DNA of 64,000 nucleotides from Calditrichia bacterium (GCA_028284905.1 JANQQU010000088.1:1-64000), one strand, 5' to 3'; numbered from the stretch's first letter, positions 43,599 to 53,422 are shown. The notes: a model not told the origin generated them from the letters alone. Translations and numbers: made by a program.

Positions 43599-44411
43599 AT
43601 GAAGTTCTCCTACAACGATATTGACGACCCCGGCCGGCGGGATTGGGCCATTAAAGTTGAAGACCTTACCCTGGCATACAATGAAAAACCGGCACTCTGG
43701 GATATTGATCTGGAAGTGCCGCCCGGTGTGCTGATGGCAATTGTCGGTCCAAACGGTGCCGGAAAAACGACTTTGATTAAGGCGATGCTTGGCCTCCTGA
43801 AACCGGTGGCTGGCAGTGTCTCTATTTTCGGTAAGCCTTATAAAGCGCAGCGGCACATGCTCGCCTACGTACCGCAAAGACGCAGCGTCGATTGGGATTT
43901 TCCCACGAACGTTCTCGATGTTGTGCTGATGGGCCGTTACGGCGAACTGGGTTGGTTTAAACGTCCCCGTACTAAAGACCGGGAAATGGCCATGGAAGCG
44001 CTGGAAAAAGTCGGGATGACTGATTTTTCCAAACGGCAGATCAGCGAGCTTTCCGGGGGGCAGCAGCAGCGGGTTTTTCTGGCCCGGGCACTGGTGCAAA
44101 ACGCCAACATATATCTGATGGACGAACCTTTTCAGGGCGTTGACGCTACCACTGAGCGCACCATTATCGATTTGCTAAAATCGCTTCGTGCCGAAGGAAA
44201 AACCGTTGTTGTGGTTCATCATGACCTTCAGACAGTGAGTGATTACTTCGATTGGGTAATGCTCCTCAATGTGCGCAAAATTGCTTCCGGTCCCGTAGAA
44301 GAGACCTTTACCGATGATAACCTGCGACTTGCTTATGGCGGACATGTTGCTTTTCTGCAGGCCAGAAATATTCAGGCGCAGGCCGGGAAATCCGAAAAGG
44401 TCCGGTCATGA
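43599..44411 (+). CDS. Metal ABC transporter ATP-binding protein
   Basis: A protein of 270 residues. Walker A is [15 protein letters not shown], the Q-loop region [22 protein letters not shown], the signature [15 protein letters not shown], Walker B IYLMDEP and the switch histidine VVVHHDL. The SVDWDFP segment is typical of Mn/Zn (MntB/ZnuC/TroB) ATPases. Its stop overlaps the first permease start in ATGA, so translation is coupled. Confidence 0.94.
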   Translation: MKFSYNDIDDPGRRDWAIKVEDLTLAYNEKPALWDIDLEVPPGVLMAIVGPNGAGKTTLIKAMLGLLKPVAGSVSIFGKPYKAQRHMLAYVPQRRSVDWDFPTNVLDVVLMGRYGELGWFKRPRTKDREMAMEALEKVGMTDFSKRQISELSGGQQQRVFLARALVQNANIYLMDEPFQGVDATTERTIIDLLKSLRAEGKTVVVVHHDLQTVSDYFDWVMLLNVRKIASGPVEETFTDDNLRLAYGGHVAFLQARNIQAQAGKSEKVRS

Positions 44412-45538
44412 TCGAAATTCTATACAATATTTTATTCGACTACACCCTGCGCACTGTCGCGCTTGGTGCCGGGGTTTTGGGAATTGTCAGCGGAATTCTG
44501 GGTAGCTACGCGGTTTTACGGAAGCAGAGTTTGTTGGGAGATACCATTTCCCATGCAGCGTTACCGGGCATTGCCCTCGCTTTTCTTTTTACCGGCAGTA
44601 AATCCGTCTTATTGATCCTTACCGGCGCTGCTTTAGCCGGATGGGTCGCGACCTTACTGATGATCAGCATCATTCGTACCACCCGGATTAAAGAGGACAG
44701 CGCGCTCGGACTGGTGCTCTCAGTCTTTTTCGGATTTGGATTAGTGCTGCTGACGTATATTCAGAAATTGCCCAACGCCACCCAGGCCGGGCTGGAAAAA
44801 TTTCTCTTCGGGCAAGCAGCCACTTTGCTGGCGGAAGACGTTTTGGTAATGGCAATTCTCTCCCTGGTAATTCTTGCCCTGGTCCTTTTGTTCTGGAAAG
44901 AATTTAAGCTGTTGAGTTTTGATGAAGACTTTGGGGCGACCGTCGGTTTTCCCATGCGTAGCATCGATATTCTGCTTACTTCTCTGCTTGTAGTCGCCAT
45001 TGTCATTGGTCTGCAAACTGTTGGTGTGGTATTAATGAGTGCGATGATTGTTGCACCCGCTGCGGCCGCACGCCAGTGGACCAATCGCCTCGGTATAATG
45101 ATTGCTCTCTCGGCACTTTTCGGCGCAATTGCCGGTATTGGTGGTGCAATTATCAGTAGCCTTACTTCGAAGCTGCCGACCGGCCCTACGATTGTGCTCT
45201 GTATTAGCGCGATTGTGCTACTCTCTCTCTTTTTGGCCCCGGCCCGTGGACTGGTATGGCAATGGATACAGCAAAGCCGTAATCGCCATAATTTTCACCT
45301 CGATGCGGTACTGCTCGATCTCTATGCGCTGGCTCAACAACATCGGGATCGTTTGCATGGGCATCACGCCGCTGTTCTGAAAACGATGAATCTAAAGCAA
45401 AGTGCTGTCAACCGCTGTTTGCGCGAATTGAAAACCCAGGGACTTGTCCGGCAAATTTCCCGGGATCTATGGGGATTAACGGAAGCAGGGTTACAACAGG
45501 CGGAATCGCTGGCGAATACCCAGGGAGGTGCGGCATGA
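44408..45538 (+). CDS. Metal ABC transporter permease with C-terminal winged helix
   Basis: A protein of 376 residues. The first 280 are the usual eight-to-nine-helix cluster 9 permease ([35 protein letters not shown]). The last 85 residues are a soluble winged-helix-like domain: [35 protein letters not shown] and [13 protein letters not shown], resembling the DNA-binding half of DtxR-type proteins. Permeases with such tails exist in several phyla, with no settled function. The next permease starts within its stop codon. Confidence 0.9.
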   Translation: MIEILYNILFDYTLRTVALGAGVLGIVSGILGSYAVLRKQSLLGDTISHAALPGIALAFLFTGSKSVLLILTGAALAGWVATLLMISIIRTTRIKEDSALGLVLSVFFGFGLVLLTYIQKLPNATQAGLEKFLFGQAATLLAEDVLVMAILSLVILALVLLFWKEFKLLSFDEDFGATVGFPMRSIDILLTSLLVVAIVIGLQTVGVVLMSAMIVAPAAAARQWTNRLGIMIALSALFGAIAGIGGAIISSLTSKLPTGPTIVLCISAIVLLSLFLAPARGLVWQWIQQSRNRHNFHLDAVLLDLYALAQQHRDRLHGHHAAVLKTMNLKQSAVNRCLRELKTQGLVRQISRDLWGLTEAGLQQAESLANTQGGAA

Positions 45539-46641
45539 CGACACCACAACTGGAAATTCAATTAATCGCTGCTGTCGTGGCAGTCGCCTGTGCATTACCG
45601 GGCGTATTCTTGATTCTCCGCCGTATGGCAATGATGAGTGATGCAATTAGCCATGCCATTTTGTTTGGCATCGTTCTGGCCTTTTTTATTACGGAAGACA
45701 TTACCTCGCCTTTGCTGATTCTTGGCGCCGCTTTAACCGGCGTGCTAACGGTCAGTTTGGTTGAAGCGCTGCACAGCACCCGCCTGGTACGGGAAGATGC
45801 CGCCATTGGATTAGTCTTCCCGGTATTATTTAGTATCGGGGTTATTTTAATCTCCCGCTATGCCGGCAATGTTCATCTCGATACCGATGCCGTATTGCTG
45901 GGAGAATTAGCCTTTGCCCCTTTTGACCGCCTTTACATTGGTAATTATGATATTGGCCCGAAATCGCTATACGTGATGAGCGCTATCCTTCTTCTGAATA
46001 TCGTTCTCATCGCTCTCTTTTATAAGGAGCTCAAGCTTGCATCTTTCGATGTCGGGCTGTCTGCAGCCCTGGGCTTTTCGCCGATGTTACTCCACTATGG
46101 ATTAATGACCCAGGTTTCCCTGACGGCAGTCGGTGCCTTTGATGCTGTCGGCTCCATTCTGGTTGTTGCGCTGATGATTGCACCTCCGGCAACTGCATAC
46201 TTGCTTACCAGCCGTCTTTCCCTTATGTTAATATTCAGTTCAATGATAGGAATTGTAAGTGCGATCAGCGGTTACTGGCTGGCGCATCTACTCGATGTGA
46301 ATATTGCCGGTGCCATGGCAACGATGACTGGCGTAATTTTCGTGATGACTTATTTACTCGCACCACGCCGTGGATTGATCGCTGTTGGCCGTCGCAAGAT
46401 CCGCCAGCGCTGGCAGTTTGCACAGCGCATGCTGGTTGTCCATTTGCTTCATCACCTTGGGTTGCCGGAAGAATCGCAGGAATGCCACACCGGTACCGTT
46501 CATCAACATTTGAAATGGGAAAAAAAATTTGCCGGTAAAGTTGCTCGAATGGCAGAAAAAGAAGGTCTCATATTCCAAAAAGATGGTTTGCTCCGCCTAA
46601 CGGACAAAGGATTGGAAACTGCCCAGCAAGCAATGATGTAG
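45535..46641 (+). CDS. Second metal ABC transporter permease with C-terminal winged helix
   Basis: A protein of 368 residues that should pair with the preceding permease as a heterodimer. Core helices include CALPGVFLILRRMAMMSDAISHAILFGIVLA and AVGAFDAVGSILVVALMIAPPATAYLL. The C-terminal 75 residues again form a winged-helix-like tail (GTVHQHLKWEKKFAGKVARMAEKEGLIF ... LRLTDKGLETAQ). The track start at 45469 overlaps the previous gene by 70 bases; the ATG at 45535 makes the ATGA overlap common to this operon. The operon ends here with a repeat tract six bases later. Confidence 0.9.
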   Translation: MTTPQLEIQLIAAVVAVACALPGVFLILRRMAMMSDAISHAILFGIVLAFFITEDITSPLLILGAALTGVLTVSLVEALHSTRLVREDAAIGLVFPVLFSIGVILISRYAGNVHLDTDAVLLGELAFAPFDRLYIGNYDIGPKSLYVMSAILLLNIVLIALFYKELKLASFDVGLSAALGFSPMLLHYGLMTQVSLTAVGAFDAVGSILVVALMIAPPATAYLLTSRLSLMLIFSSMIGIVSAISGYWLAHLLDVNIAGAMATMTGVIFVMTYLLAPRRGLIAVGRRKIRQRWQFAQRMLVVHLLHHLGLPEESQECHTGTVHQHLKWEKKFAGKVARMAEKEGLIFQKDGLLRLTDKGLETAQQAMM

Positions 46642-46646
46642 GCGAA

Positions 46647-46743
46647 GGAAGTTCAAGGTTCAGAGTTCAAAGCTCAAAGCTCAAGAACATACACCCAAAC
46701 AACTGTCAACTGATAACTGTCAACTGTTCACTGATAACTGACC
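46647..46743. repeat. Family B and E short repeats after the metal-transport operon
   Basis: AAGTTCAAGGTTCAGAGTTC is followed by AAAGCTCAAAGCTCAAG, and then by CAACTGTCAACTGATAACTG and related units with a 7-9 base period. They fill the whole gap to the DinB gene. The TCAACTGATAACTG tract is close to heptameric short tandem repeats long known from cyanobacterial genomes. Confidence 0.65.
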
Positions 46744-46753
46744 AGGAAAAAGC

Positions 46754-47287
46754 ATGTCTTCAGCAGCACATTTTTCAGAGCTTTACCGGCACATGAGTTG
46801 GGCGGATGCTACGGTCTGGCAGGCAGTATTTGAACTTCCGAAAAATGTCGATAAAACTGTTATTCGGGAAAAACTATATCATATTCATACGGTGCAGCAT
46901 GCCTACTTGCAGATCTGGCAGAAAAAAGAGATGAGTATTCCACCGTTAGAAACGTTTGCCGATTTAACTGAAATCGTTCATTGGGCAGCTGAATATCATG
47001 CGAACGTGGAGCGCTTTATTGCCGAACTCGATAAAGCGAAATTAGCAACAACTGTCAAATTTCCCTGGATAGGCCACATCGAGGAAAGATTTGGAAAACC
47101 GGTCCCTGCAGCGACGGTTACCCAAACCCTCACTCAGGTTAGCGCGCACAGTAGCTATCACCGGGGGCAGGTAAATACCTTGATTCGGGCCCTGGAAGGC
47201 GAACCACCCTTGACGGATTTTATCGCCTGGATTTGGCAAAAAAGCCCTGCTGCAGCGTGGGATAAAATCAGTAATAAACAGTCGTAA
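46754..47287 (+). CDS. DinB-family four-helix protein
   Basis: A protein of 177 residues of the DinB superfamily. The helix-1 start is HFSELYRHMSWADATVWQAV. Metal-site histidines appear in LYHIHTVQHAYLQIW and the C-terminal SAHSSYHRGQVNTLIRAL, whose HRGQ motif is the best family marker. Function is unknown. It stands alone between a repeat tract and the histidine-kinase-like gene. Confidence 0.85.
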   Translation: MSSAAHFSELYRHMSWADATVWQAVFELPKNVDKTVIREKLYHIHTVQHAYLQIWQKKEMSIPPLETFADLTEIVHWAAEYHANVERFIAELDKAKLATTVKFPWIGHIEERFGKPVPAATVTQTLTQVSAHSSYHRGQVNTLIRALEGEPPLTDFIAWIWQKSPAAAWDKISNKQS

Positions 47288-47437
47288 AATAAATTCAAAA
47301 TCAGAAATTTGATTATTGCTTTATGTTATAGATCAATAATTAGAAATTGCTGATTCGTTATATAGTGATATTGACTAAGCTTTCCTTGTCTGGGTAGTTC
47401 CTTTGGACTGTAATCGCTAGTTTAAAAATTACCAACC

Positions 47438-48427
47438 ATGAGAATGATTAATATTATTCGTCAAAAATTTTTGCAATTGTCCAAACCCGTTAGCGATTTA
47501 TTAATAATCGGGGTTATCGGGGGAGTTGTATACCTGACTTCGGTTTATTTTGATTTATTCGAGAAGCTAATTGTAATATTACGACGATATGAAGCATTTG
47601 AATTAGATGAGATAATACTCTTAATTTGCACAATCAGCATTTGTATGTTTGTCTATTCCCGACGCCGTTGGCTGGAGTATAAAACCGAGTTGAGGCGGCG
47701 GCAAAACAAAGAAAAATCACTGATCTTAACCCAACAAAAATTACGCAATCTATCTGACCGAATCGATAGTATTCGGGAGGAAGAACGGCGTTGGATTACT
47801 TTGGCATTAAATGAAGATGTTGCTCAAATATTAGCGACTATCAAGCTTGAGATCGAACAGGAATTAATGTTTTCAGATTGCGAAAATACCGGCACTAAAG
47901 AACAGCAAGTATCTTATTTGAAAAATGTTCTCGACAAGCTCCAATACATTACACAACGCCTGCGTCCTGCCGCATTGGACCATTTGAATTTCCTCGAAAC
48001 GGTTTTCTGGTTTTCTAGGGAGTTTCAGGAGCGTACCGGAATTAAATGCCGATTGGAATTGGTCGGCGAAACAACAGGTCTCGATGAAAATGTCGCTTAT
48101 GAATTATACCGGGTATTGGAAGAAGTCTTTACAAATACTGAAAAGCATGCCCTCGCGGATCAAATTTCTCTGAAAATTTCGATTGATGATAAACAAATTC
48201 ATCTGGTAATAGAAGATAATGGGTGTGGCATCCGGCAAGAACAATTGGCCAGCCTCAAAGCGACCGGACTAATGTATATTCAGGAAAGAATTTTCCGTCT
48301 GGATGGCAGTCTTAATATCGTCGGTATTCCAGAAAAGGGCACGTTTATTAGTATCAAAGTTCCCCTGGATAGTGATAAAAAATCCGATCTTCATCAGCCG
48401 GTTGTGTATGAAGATTCGCTTTTATAA
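47438..48427 (+). CDS. NarL-type histidine-kinase-like protein lacking the phospho-histidine
   Basis: A protein of 329 residues with two membrane helices (about 20-40 and 58-75), a coiled coil, a HisKA_3-like dimerisation region and a HATPase domain. In the family motif RRxIARELHD the query reads RRWITLALNED, so Asn125 occupies the phosphoacceptor position. The surrounding residues and the downstream QRLRPAALDHLNFL match well. The ATP site is intact: EVFTNTEKHA (N box), EDNGCGI (G1) and GLMYIQERI (G2). It may act as an ATP-binding pseudokinase partner. The GNAT gene overlaps its stop by one base. No response regulator is nearby. Confidence 0.83.
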   Translation: MRMINIIRQKFLQLSKPVSDLLIIGVIGGVVYLTSVYFDLFEKLIVILRRYEAFELDEIILLICTISICMFVYSRRRWLEYKTELRRRQNKEKSLILTQQKLRNLSDRIDSIREEERRWITLALNEDVAQILATIKLEIEQELMFSDCENTGTKEQQVSYLKNVLDKLQYITQRLRPAALDHLNFLETVFWFSREFQERTGIKCRLELVGETTGLDENVAYELYRVLEEVFTNTEKHALADQISLKISIDDKQIHLVIEDNGCGIRQEQLASLKATGLMYIQERIFRLDGSLNIVGIPEKGTFISIKVPLDSDKKSDLHQPVVYEDSLL

Positions 48428-48963
48428 TGATGAGAAAAGATGATATTCTAATTCGCCGGGCGACTATCCTCGATGCATCATTACTCGCCGATGTTGGCGC
48501 GGTTTGTTTCCGGGATGCCTTCGGTGCGGATAATGATCCTGAAGACTTGAAATTACATCTCGAAACCACCTACAATGTCGAAACGATTCGTCAGGCATTA
48601 GACGATCCGACCATCACCTACCTGATTGCTGAAATTAGTGGCACTGCCTTTGGGTTTGCCCGCCTCAGTGTAGCGGAAACACCGGTGAAAATTACTTTAA
48701 ATGATGCGATTGAACTTCAACAAATTTATGTATTGAAACGTGGTTGGGGAAAAGGCTTTGGACCGACGTTGATGGAAAAATCCGTTGAATTTGCCCGTGA
48801 CCATCAGAAAACGGGCTTATGGCTTGGGGTTTGGAAAAAGAACAATCGGGCAATTGCTTTTTACAAAAAATGGGGATTCGAAATTACCGGCGAACATACC
48901 TTTATGGTCGGTAACGATTCTCAGCAGGATTTTTTAATGGAATTAGCGTTCCGTCAGGCTTAA
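48427..48963 (+). CDS. GNAT-family N-acetyltransferase
   Basis: A protein of 178 residues with the complete GNAT fold: IRRATILDASLLADVGAVCF at the start, IELQQIYVLKRGWGKGFGPTLMEKSVEFA (acetyl-CoA pyrophosphate loop) and LGVWKKNNRAIAFYKKWGFEITGEHTF near the end. This last block resembles the RimI/SpeG-like group; the acceptor is unknown. The start codon overlaps the stop of the kinase-like gene (TAATG), so the two are translationally coupled. Confidence 0.88.
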   Translation: MMRKDDILIRRATILDASLLADVGAVCFRDAFGADNDPEDLKLHLETTYNVETIRQALDDPTITYLIAEISGTAFGFARLSVAETPVKITLNDAIELQQIYVLKRGWGKGFGPTLMEKSVEFARDHQKTGLWLGVWKKNNRAIAFYKKWGFEITGEHTFMVGNDSQQDFLMELAFRQA

Positions 48964-48978
48964 ACGAACAGGCGCAAT

Positions 48979-49686
48979 TTATACCTCTTCCTCTCCGGAA
49001 AAATATCTCTCCAAAGTTTTCAGGGTATGCTCATCGGTCTGAATATCCTGGATAATCCGGCCATTGTCCAGCAAGGCAATGCGCTCACAAATCTCGGTAA
49101 TATGATTGAGATTATGGCTGGATATTATTAAGGTGACCGTTCGCTCCTGGCGGATATGCTGCAATATTCTTAACAGTTGAATAACAGAGCGGGGGTCGAG
49201 ATTGGCAAACGGTTCATCAAGGATGATGATTTCCGGCTCGCCGATTAAAGCTGCAGCAATACCGACCTTCTTCTGATTTCCTTTGGACAACTGCCGGATA
49301 TATTTTGTTTCTTCGATAATCTGCTCATTAAAAAATCCGTTCAATAATTGCAGCTGTTGACGCAGTTGGGAAGAGGTCACTTTTTGCAAGTTGGCGATAA
49401 AGCGGAAATACTCCATCGGCGTGAGAAATTCGATCAGAAATGATTCGTCGAGATATGAGCCGGTATAGCGTTTCCAGCTTTCGGATACGGTAACATCCAG
49501 TCCTTTGGAAGCAACCGATCCCTGGCTGGGCAGCACCAGATCGAGGATGAGCCGTAAAAAAGTGGTTTTCCCCGCGCCATTATTGCCCACCAGACCGAAA
49601 CACTCTCCGGGAGAAATCGTCAGCGAAGGTATATCCAACGCTGTCTTTCGATCATATTTTTTGCTTAAGCCCCGGACTTCAATCAT
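48979..49686 (-). CDS. ABC transporter ATP-binding protein
   Basis: A protein of 235 residues. Walker A is GLVGNNGAGKTTFLRLIL. The signature position reads RQLSKGNQKKVGIAAAL, a variant (LSKGNQKK) common in ABC-2 exporters. Walker B is IIILDEPFANLDP and the switch SSHNLNHI. The start is the ATG at 49686, which overlaps the stop of the DUF5687 gene; the longer track ORF reads back into that gene. With DUF5687 as membrane partner it forms a putative exporter. Confidence 0.92.
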   Translation of the reverse strand: MIEVRGLSKKYDRKTALDIPSLTISPGECFGLVGNNGAGKTTFLRLILDLVLPSQGSVASKGLDVTVSESWKRYTGSYLDESFLIEFLTPMEYFRFIANLQKVTSSQLRQQLQLLNGFFNEQIIEETKYIRQLSKGNQKKVGIAAALIGEPEIIILDEPFANLDPRSVIQLLRILQHIRQERTVTLIISSHNLNHITEICERIALLDNGRIIQDIQTDEHTLKTLERYFSGEEEV

Positions 49687-51179
49687 CAATTCATCTCCCG
49701 ATACGCTTCCGCCATTAAATATTTCAGGCGGGAAAATCGCTTTACCAGTCTGCGAATCCAAAATCGATAACCCAATACACCCAGTAACCCGCTGCCTCCC
49801 AGAATGAGCAGGCCAAGGAATTCCAGATCAATCAGATAGAATATACTATAAATGATTACCGGGATAAATACAATGAGCAGACCCATTAAAAAATGAATCT
49901 TGCTGCTGCCCTGCCAATTGAAATAGGCTGTTTCATTTAAAGCAATCTTGTGCGGCGTCGCCATGGAAAAGTGAATCATCAGGTAAAGGTTGATGCCCAT
50001 ATTCCATAAATAAGCAACGCTGATGAGGGCAAATATTTGTGGATCCCAGAACAATACGAAAAAAAAGAGAGAGTAAGGAACCGTCATGAACAACATCATC
50101 AGGAGATATTGTGCGGTAATAAAGCGGCGATGATCGATGTTTCCGGTAAGCAGCATATCGAAAAAACTGCTCTTCCAGTTGAAAAGCAATTGCGCGTAGG
50201 CAATCACAAAAAAACCGGTGATAAAAATGCCGGCAAAAAAAATCTGAAAGGCATCAAATCCATTGGTTACCGGATAGGCGCTGGCGAGAATGGGAATCGG
50301 GTAAATCAGGATCATGGGTAGCACGGAATAACTGAGGGAACGCGGGCGCTTATTTCGCCAGATTAATTGCAGTTCGAGGGCCATCAATTCACCCACCCGC
50401 CCAAAGCGTTTCAGGAAAGAAAAGCCCTGCCGGGAAATCGCTTCCCCGGATTGCCGTTCCTGGATCTTATCCAGATAGAGCAAATTATGGAAACGTTGAA
50501 AATCGAGACGATAGACGAAAAGCAAAAGTAGCAAAGGCAACAGGGCAAAAATCGGTTGTTCATAAATAGCAGTGAAGCAAATATCGGAAAGCAGCGATAG
50601 GGAAATGATCCCATAGTTATCGAGGAAAATCAGTAAAAGCAGCGTCACGCCCCAGAGAATAACTTCCAGCGGCTTCAGGGAAAATATTTGCTTGAGGTAG
50701 ATGACCAGAAAGTGGTTGAAGAGCAGCATTGCGGAGACTGCTAAAAACCAGGCAAACATGTTCAATACGCTTGCCCCCAAATATATTGCACTGATGGCAA
50801 ATGGCAGGACGATCAATACCGGAATTAGATTAAACAGGCTAAGGAGGCTTTTCCCCAGCAGAAAGTGGATGAGTAATTTCTTCTTCAGCGGGAGGTGCAG
50901 ATACGGTTGCACAGTTAATGCAGATACTTTTTGCAGGTAAAAGCGCCAGATCATTTCTATGCCGAGGTAATATAGCAGGCCCTGATTGAATACTGATAAG
51001 GGCGGATTTTCCGGAAATACCGTCTTGAGTATGAAATATAAAAAGATGCCAATGCCCAGCAGGTAAACCAGGAAAAAAAAGATGAGAAAAGAGATGAAGA
51101 TGTTAAAGAGTAGTGTTTTTCGCCAGATTGGCGATCGACTCATCTCCCGCCATTGATGTATGATCAACTGGCGGATCAT
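49686..51179 (-). CDS. DUF5687-family ABC permease-like membrane protein
   Basis: A protein of 497 residues. It starts MIRQLIIHQWREMSRSPIW, typical of DUF5687, and has about twelve hydrophobic segments arranged in pairs. A cytosolic loop contains LLYLDKIQERQSGEAIS. The family occurs mostly in Bacteroidota and relatives, always beside an ABC ATPase, and is assumed to be its permease. ATGA overlaps join it to the glycosyltransferase upstream and the ATPase downstream. The cargo is unknown; the gene order suggests a lipid-linked glycan or lipid. Confidence 0.87.
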   Translation of the reverse strand: MIRQLIIHQWREMSRSPIWRKTLLFNIFISFLIFFFLVYLLGIGIFLYFILKTVFPENPPLSVFNQGLLYYLGIEMIWRFYLQKVSALTVQPYLHLPLKKKLLIHFLLGKSLLSLFNLIPVLIVLPFAISAIYLGASVLNMFAWFLAVSAMLLFNHFLVIYLKQIFSLKPLEVILWGVTLLLLIFLDNYGIISLSLLSDICFTAIYEQPIFALLPLLLLLFVYRLDFQRFHNLLYLDKIQERQSGEAISRQGFSFLKRFGRVGELMALELQLIWRNKRPRSLSYSVLPMILIYPIPILASAYPVTNGFDAFQIFFAGIFITGFFVIAYAQLLFNWKSSFFDMLLTGNIDHRRFITAQYLLMMLFMTVPYSLFFFVLFWDPQIFALISVAYLWNMGINLYLMIHFSMATPHKIALNETAYFNWQGSSKIHFLMGLLIVFIPVIIYSIFYLIDLEFLGLLILGGSGLLGVLGYRFWIRRLVKRFSRLKYLMAEAYREMN

Positions 51180-53422
51180 CAGCGTTCCAGCTGTCCGGCT
51201 TGCTGCGCCTGGCGATACTGCCACTTGCTTTTCAGGTGCCAGTCAAACGCAGAAAGAAAGATTGTCGAGAGAATTTTAGTGCCGGCACCGACAACACCAC
51301 GAAGCGTTCCGGAAATTTTCGATTGCCCGATTCTTTTCCGGTAACTGACTGGCACTTCACCGGCAGGGACACTACGCTGGGCAGCCTTGATTTGCATTTC
51401 CACCGTCCAGCCGTAATTTCTGTCCCGCATATTTAAGGATTGCAGGCTGTCGTAGCGAATCGCCCGGAAAGGACCGAGGTCTGTGTATTTTACGCCCCAG
51501 AAAAGCCGCATCAATTTGCAGGAAAGCCAGTTCCCGAAAATCGCCTGTGGGGTCAGCGCGCCTTTCTCCGCGTTGCCGGCCACCCGGGAGCCGATCATCA
51601 TTTCTGCCTCGCCGGCGATAATCGGGTCGGTTAGTAATGGCATTTCTTCCGGATAATCACTGTAATCCCCGTCCAGAAAAACCACGATGTCAGTGGGCGG
51701 TAAGGAAGCGATGCCGGTCAGGCAGGCGGCGCCATAGCCGCGCTCCGGTTCAAAGACGACTTCCGCCCCGGCTGCCCTGGCGATCTCTACTGTACGGTCG
51801 ACAGAGCCATTATCAACAACAATAACCTTGTCCACCCACTCAGGAATATCTGTGATCACTTTGCCAATGGAAGCTTCTTCATTGATCGCAGGAATAATGA
51901 CGGATATTCGTTGATTATCTTTCATTGGACGTGCCACCTCCGGGGCTAGATTTCGGGCAGATTGCCGGACTGTATGCCATTCCCAAATTAGTAACGCCCA
52001 AACGGGAATGAATTGTACCCATACGATATAGTAATCAAATAGTTCAACATTTCCCAGCGCATCGTAATAATAGCGCAGGTAGTAAATTGGCATCAGCAAA
52101 GTTAATAGTAATAGCGACTTGCGGGGATAAATGGCCAGCAGTGGTAAAAGCCATACGGCATACCAGGGAAACCCGGTTGGTCCCAGTAAAAAGAGCGCAG
52201 TCGTGATGAGCAGACAATGATCAAACACTTTTCGCAAATTCGCCGGTTGCCGTAAAGAGAAAAATAAAACAGCCAGAATGATAAGTATCGCGATAACGCG
52301 CCGGGCGACAATCTGGCTTTTCCAGGTAGGATTATCGGTGATATCCAATCCAATATGAGAAAGATTCAATATCACCCGGAAAAGGCCGTCGTTTAACTGC
52401 CAGCGATTGCTATAGGCATTGAAGCCGGAACCGGTATCTAATCCCGTAAGGTAGATCGGCAGAAACATCACCAGGCATAAGCTCAAAAACATCGCTGAGC
52501 TGATTATCACTTTCCGAAAGTCCGGAAGCATTTGACGCAAGAGAATCGGAAAAAGCAAAGCCGGCCAAATTTTCGCCCCCGCTGCTAAGCCGAGGAAAAT
52601 CGCTGCCCAATAAGGCCTTTCCGAGATGGAAAAGTATAACGCAGCCATTAGGAAGGGAAAAAGGATCAGGTCCATATGAGCCGCGTTGAACATCTCTTTT
52701 ACCAGTAACGGATTAAGCCAGTAGATGCTTGCCCACAGCGGGGAAAGATCCAGGCGCCAGAGAATGGCAAAAAGGAAGAGCAAAGTAGCGATATCAAATA
52801 TGAAAAGCACCAGGCGCCAACTGAACAGGCTCCAGGGCTTTATCCAATAGGCAAGGGCAAAAGCGGCCTGGGTAACCGGAGGATAAATCGTCCGCAAATA
52901 GGCATGATTGATTTTCGTAATGGTGCTACCCGGTTGTTCGCTCAGCTGGCGTAGCTCAGGGGGAATCGATGCGTCTTTATTAGCCACGCTTTCCGGGGAA
53001 TGGGCGTAGGGATTAATGCCGTTGGCGGTAACGGCGCCATCCCAGAAGTACCGATTGAAATCCACTTCGAGTATGGGAGTGGTGTCGAGCATTGCGATGC
53101 GCATAAGACCACCGGCGAGCAGCAGCCAGATCATCAGATTGCGATTATTATCGCTGTGGATGATTAATTCTGCGAGGAAAAGGAAAACGGCGCCGGCGAA
53201 GATCATTAATGCCACAAATTGCAAAATCGGTTGCTGCAGGAGAGGGACTGATGCTTGAAAATCCGGGGATAATAAACGCAGATAATAGAAAATGGCTAGC
53301 AGAGCTACGCTGCCGAGCCACCAGCGCAAAGGGACAGTTTTTTTCCGGGGAAGCTCCGGCCGGTCCGGCACTGCAGCCCCGGGGAAGTGGCTGAGAATAT
53401 ATCGTAAAAACGGTTTGCGCAT
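51179..53422 (-). CDS. Fused polytopic GT-C-like mannosyltransferase and GT2 glycosyltransferase
   Basis: A protein of 747 residues. Residues about 35-490 form a membrane domain of ten or more helices with the GT87/GT-C-type pattern: PILEVDFNRYFWDGAVTANGINPYAH (acidic loop) and IYPPVTQAAFALAYWIKPW. Residues about 500-735 form a cytosolic GT-A domain: ISVIIPAINEEASIG, VIVVDNGSVDRT, VVFLDGDYSDYPEE (DxD-like) and YGWTVEMQIKAA, like dolichyl-phosphate glucosyl- or mannosyltransferases. The fusion suggests that the GT2 part makes a polyprenyl-phosphate sugar that the GT-C part uses outside. It is coupled to the exporter genes by ATGA overlap. Confidence 0.87.
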   Translation of the reverse strand: MRKPFLRYILSHFPGAAVPDRPELPRKKTVPLRWWLGSVALLAIFYYLRLLSPDFQASVPLLQQPILQFVALMIFAGAVFLFLAELIIHSDNNRNLMIWLLLAGGLMRIAMLDTTPILEVDFNRYFWDGAVTANGINPYAHSPESVANKDASIPPELRQLSEQPGSTITKINHAYLRTIYPPVTQAAFALAYWIKPWSLFSWRLVLFIFDIATLLFLFAILWRLDLSPLWASIYWLNPLLVKEMFNAAHMDLILFPFLMAALYFSISERPYWAAIFLGLAAGAKIWPALLFPILLRQMLPDFRKVIISSAMFLSLCLVMFLPIYLTGLDTGSGFNAYSNRWQLNDGLFRVILNLSHIGLDITDNPTWKSQIVARRVIAILIILAVLFFSLRQPANLRKVFDHCLLITTALFLLGPTGFPWYAVWLLPLLAIYPRKSLLLLTLLMPIYYLRYYYDALGNVELFDYYIVWVQFIPVWALLIWEWHTVRQSARNLAPEVARPMKDNQRISVIIPAINEEASIGKVITDIPEWVDKVIVVDNGSVDRTVEIARAAGAEVVFEPERGYGAACLTGIASLPPTDIVVFLDGDYSDYPEEMPLLTDPIIAGEAEMMIGSRVAGNAEKGALTPQAIFGNWLSCKLMRLFWGVKYTDLGPFRAIRYDSLQSLNMRDRNYGWTVEMQIKAAQRSVPAGEVPVSYRKRIGQSKISGTLRGVVGAGTKILSTIFLSAFDWHLKSKWQYRQAQQAGQLER

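Noticed and set aside
47409-47425. Sigma-54 promoter upstream of the histidine-kinase-like gene
   Set aside because: TTGGACTGTAATCGC has the GG-to-GC spacing off by one base.
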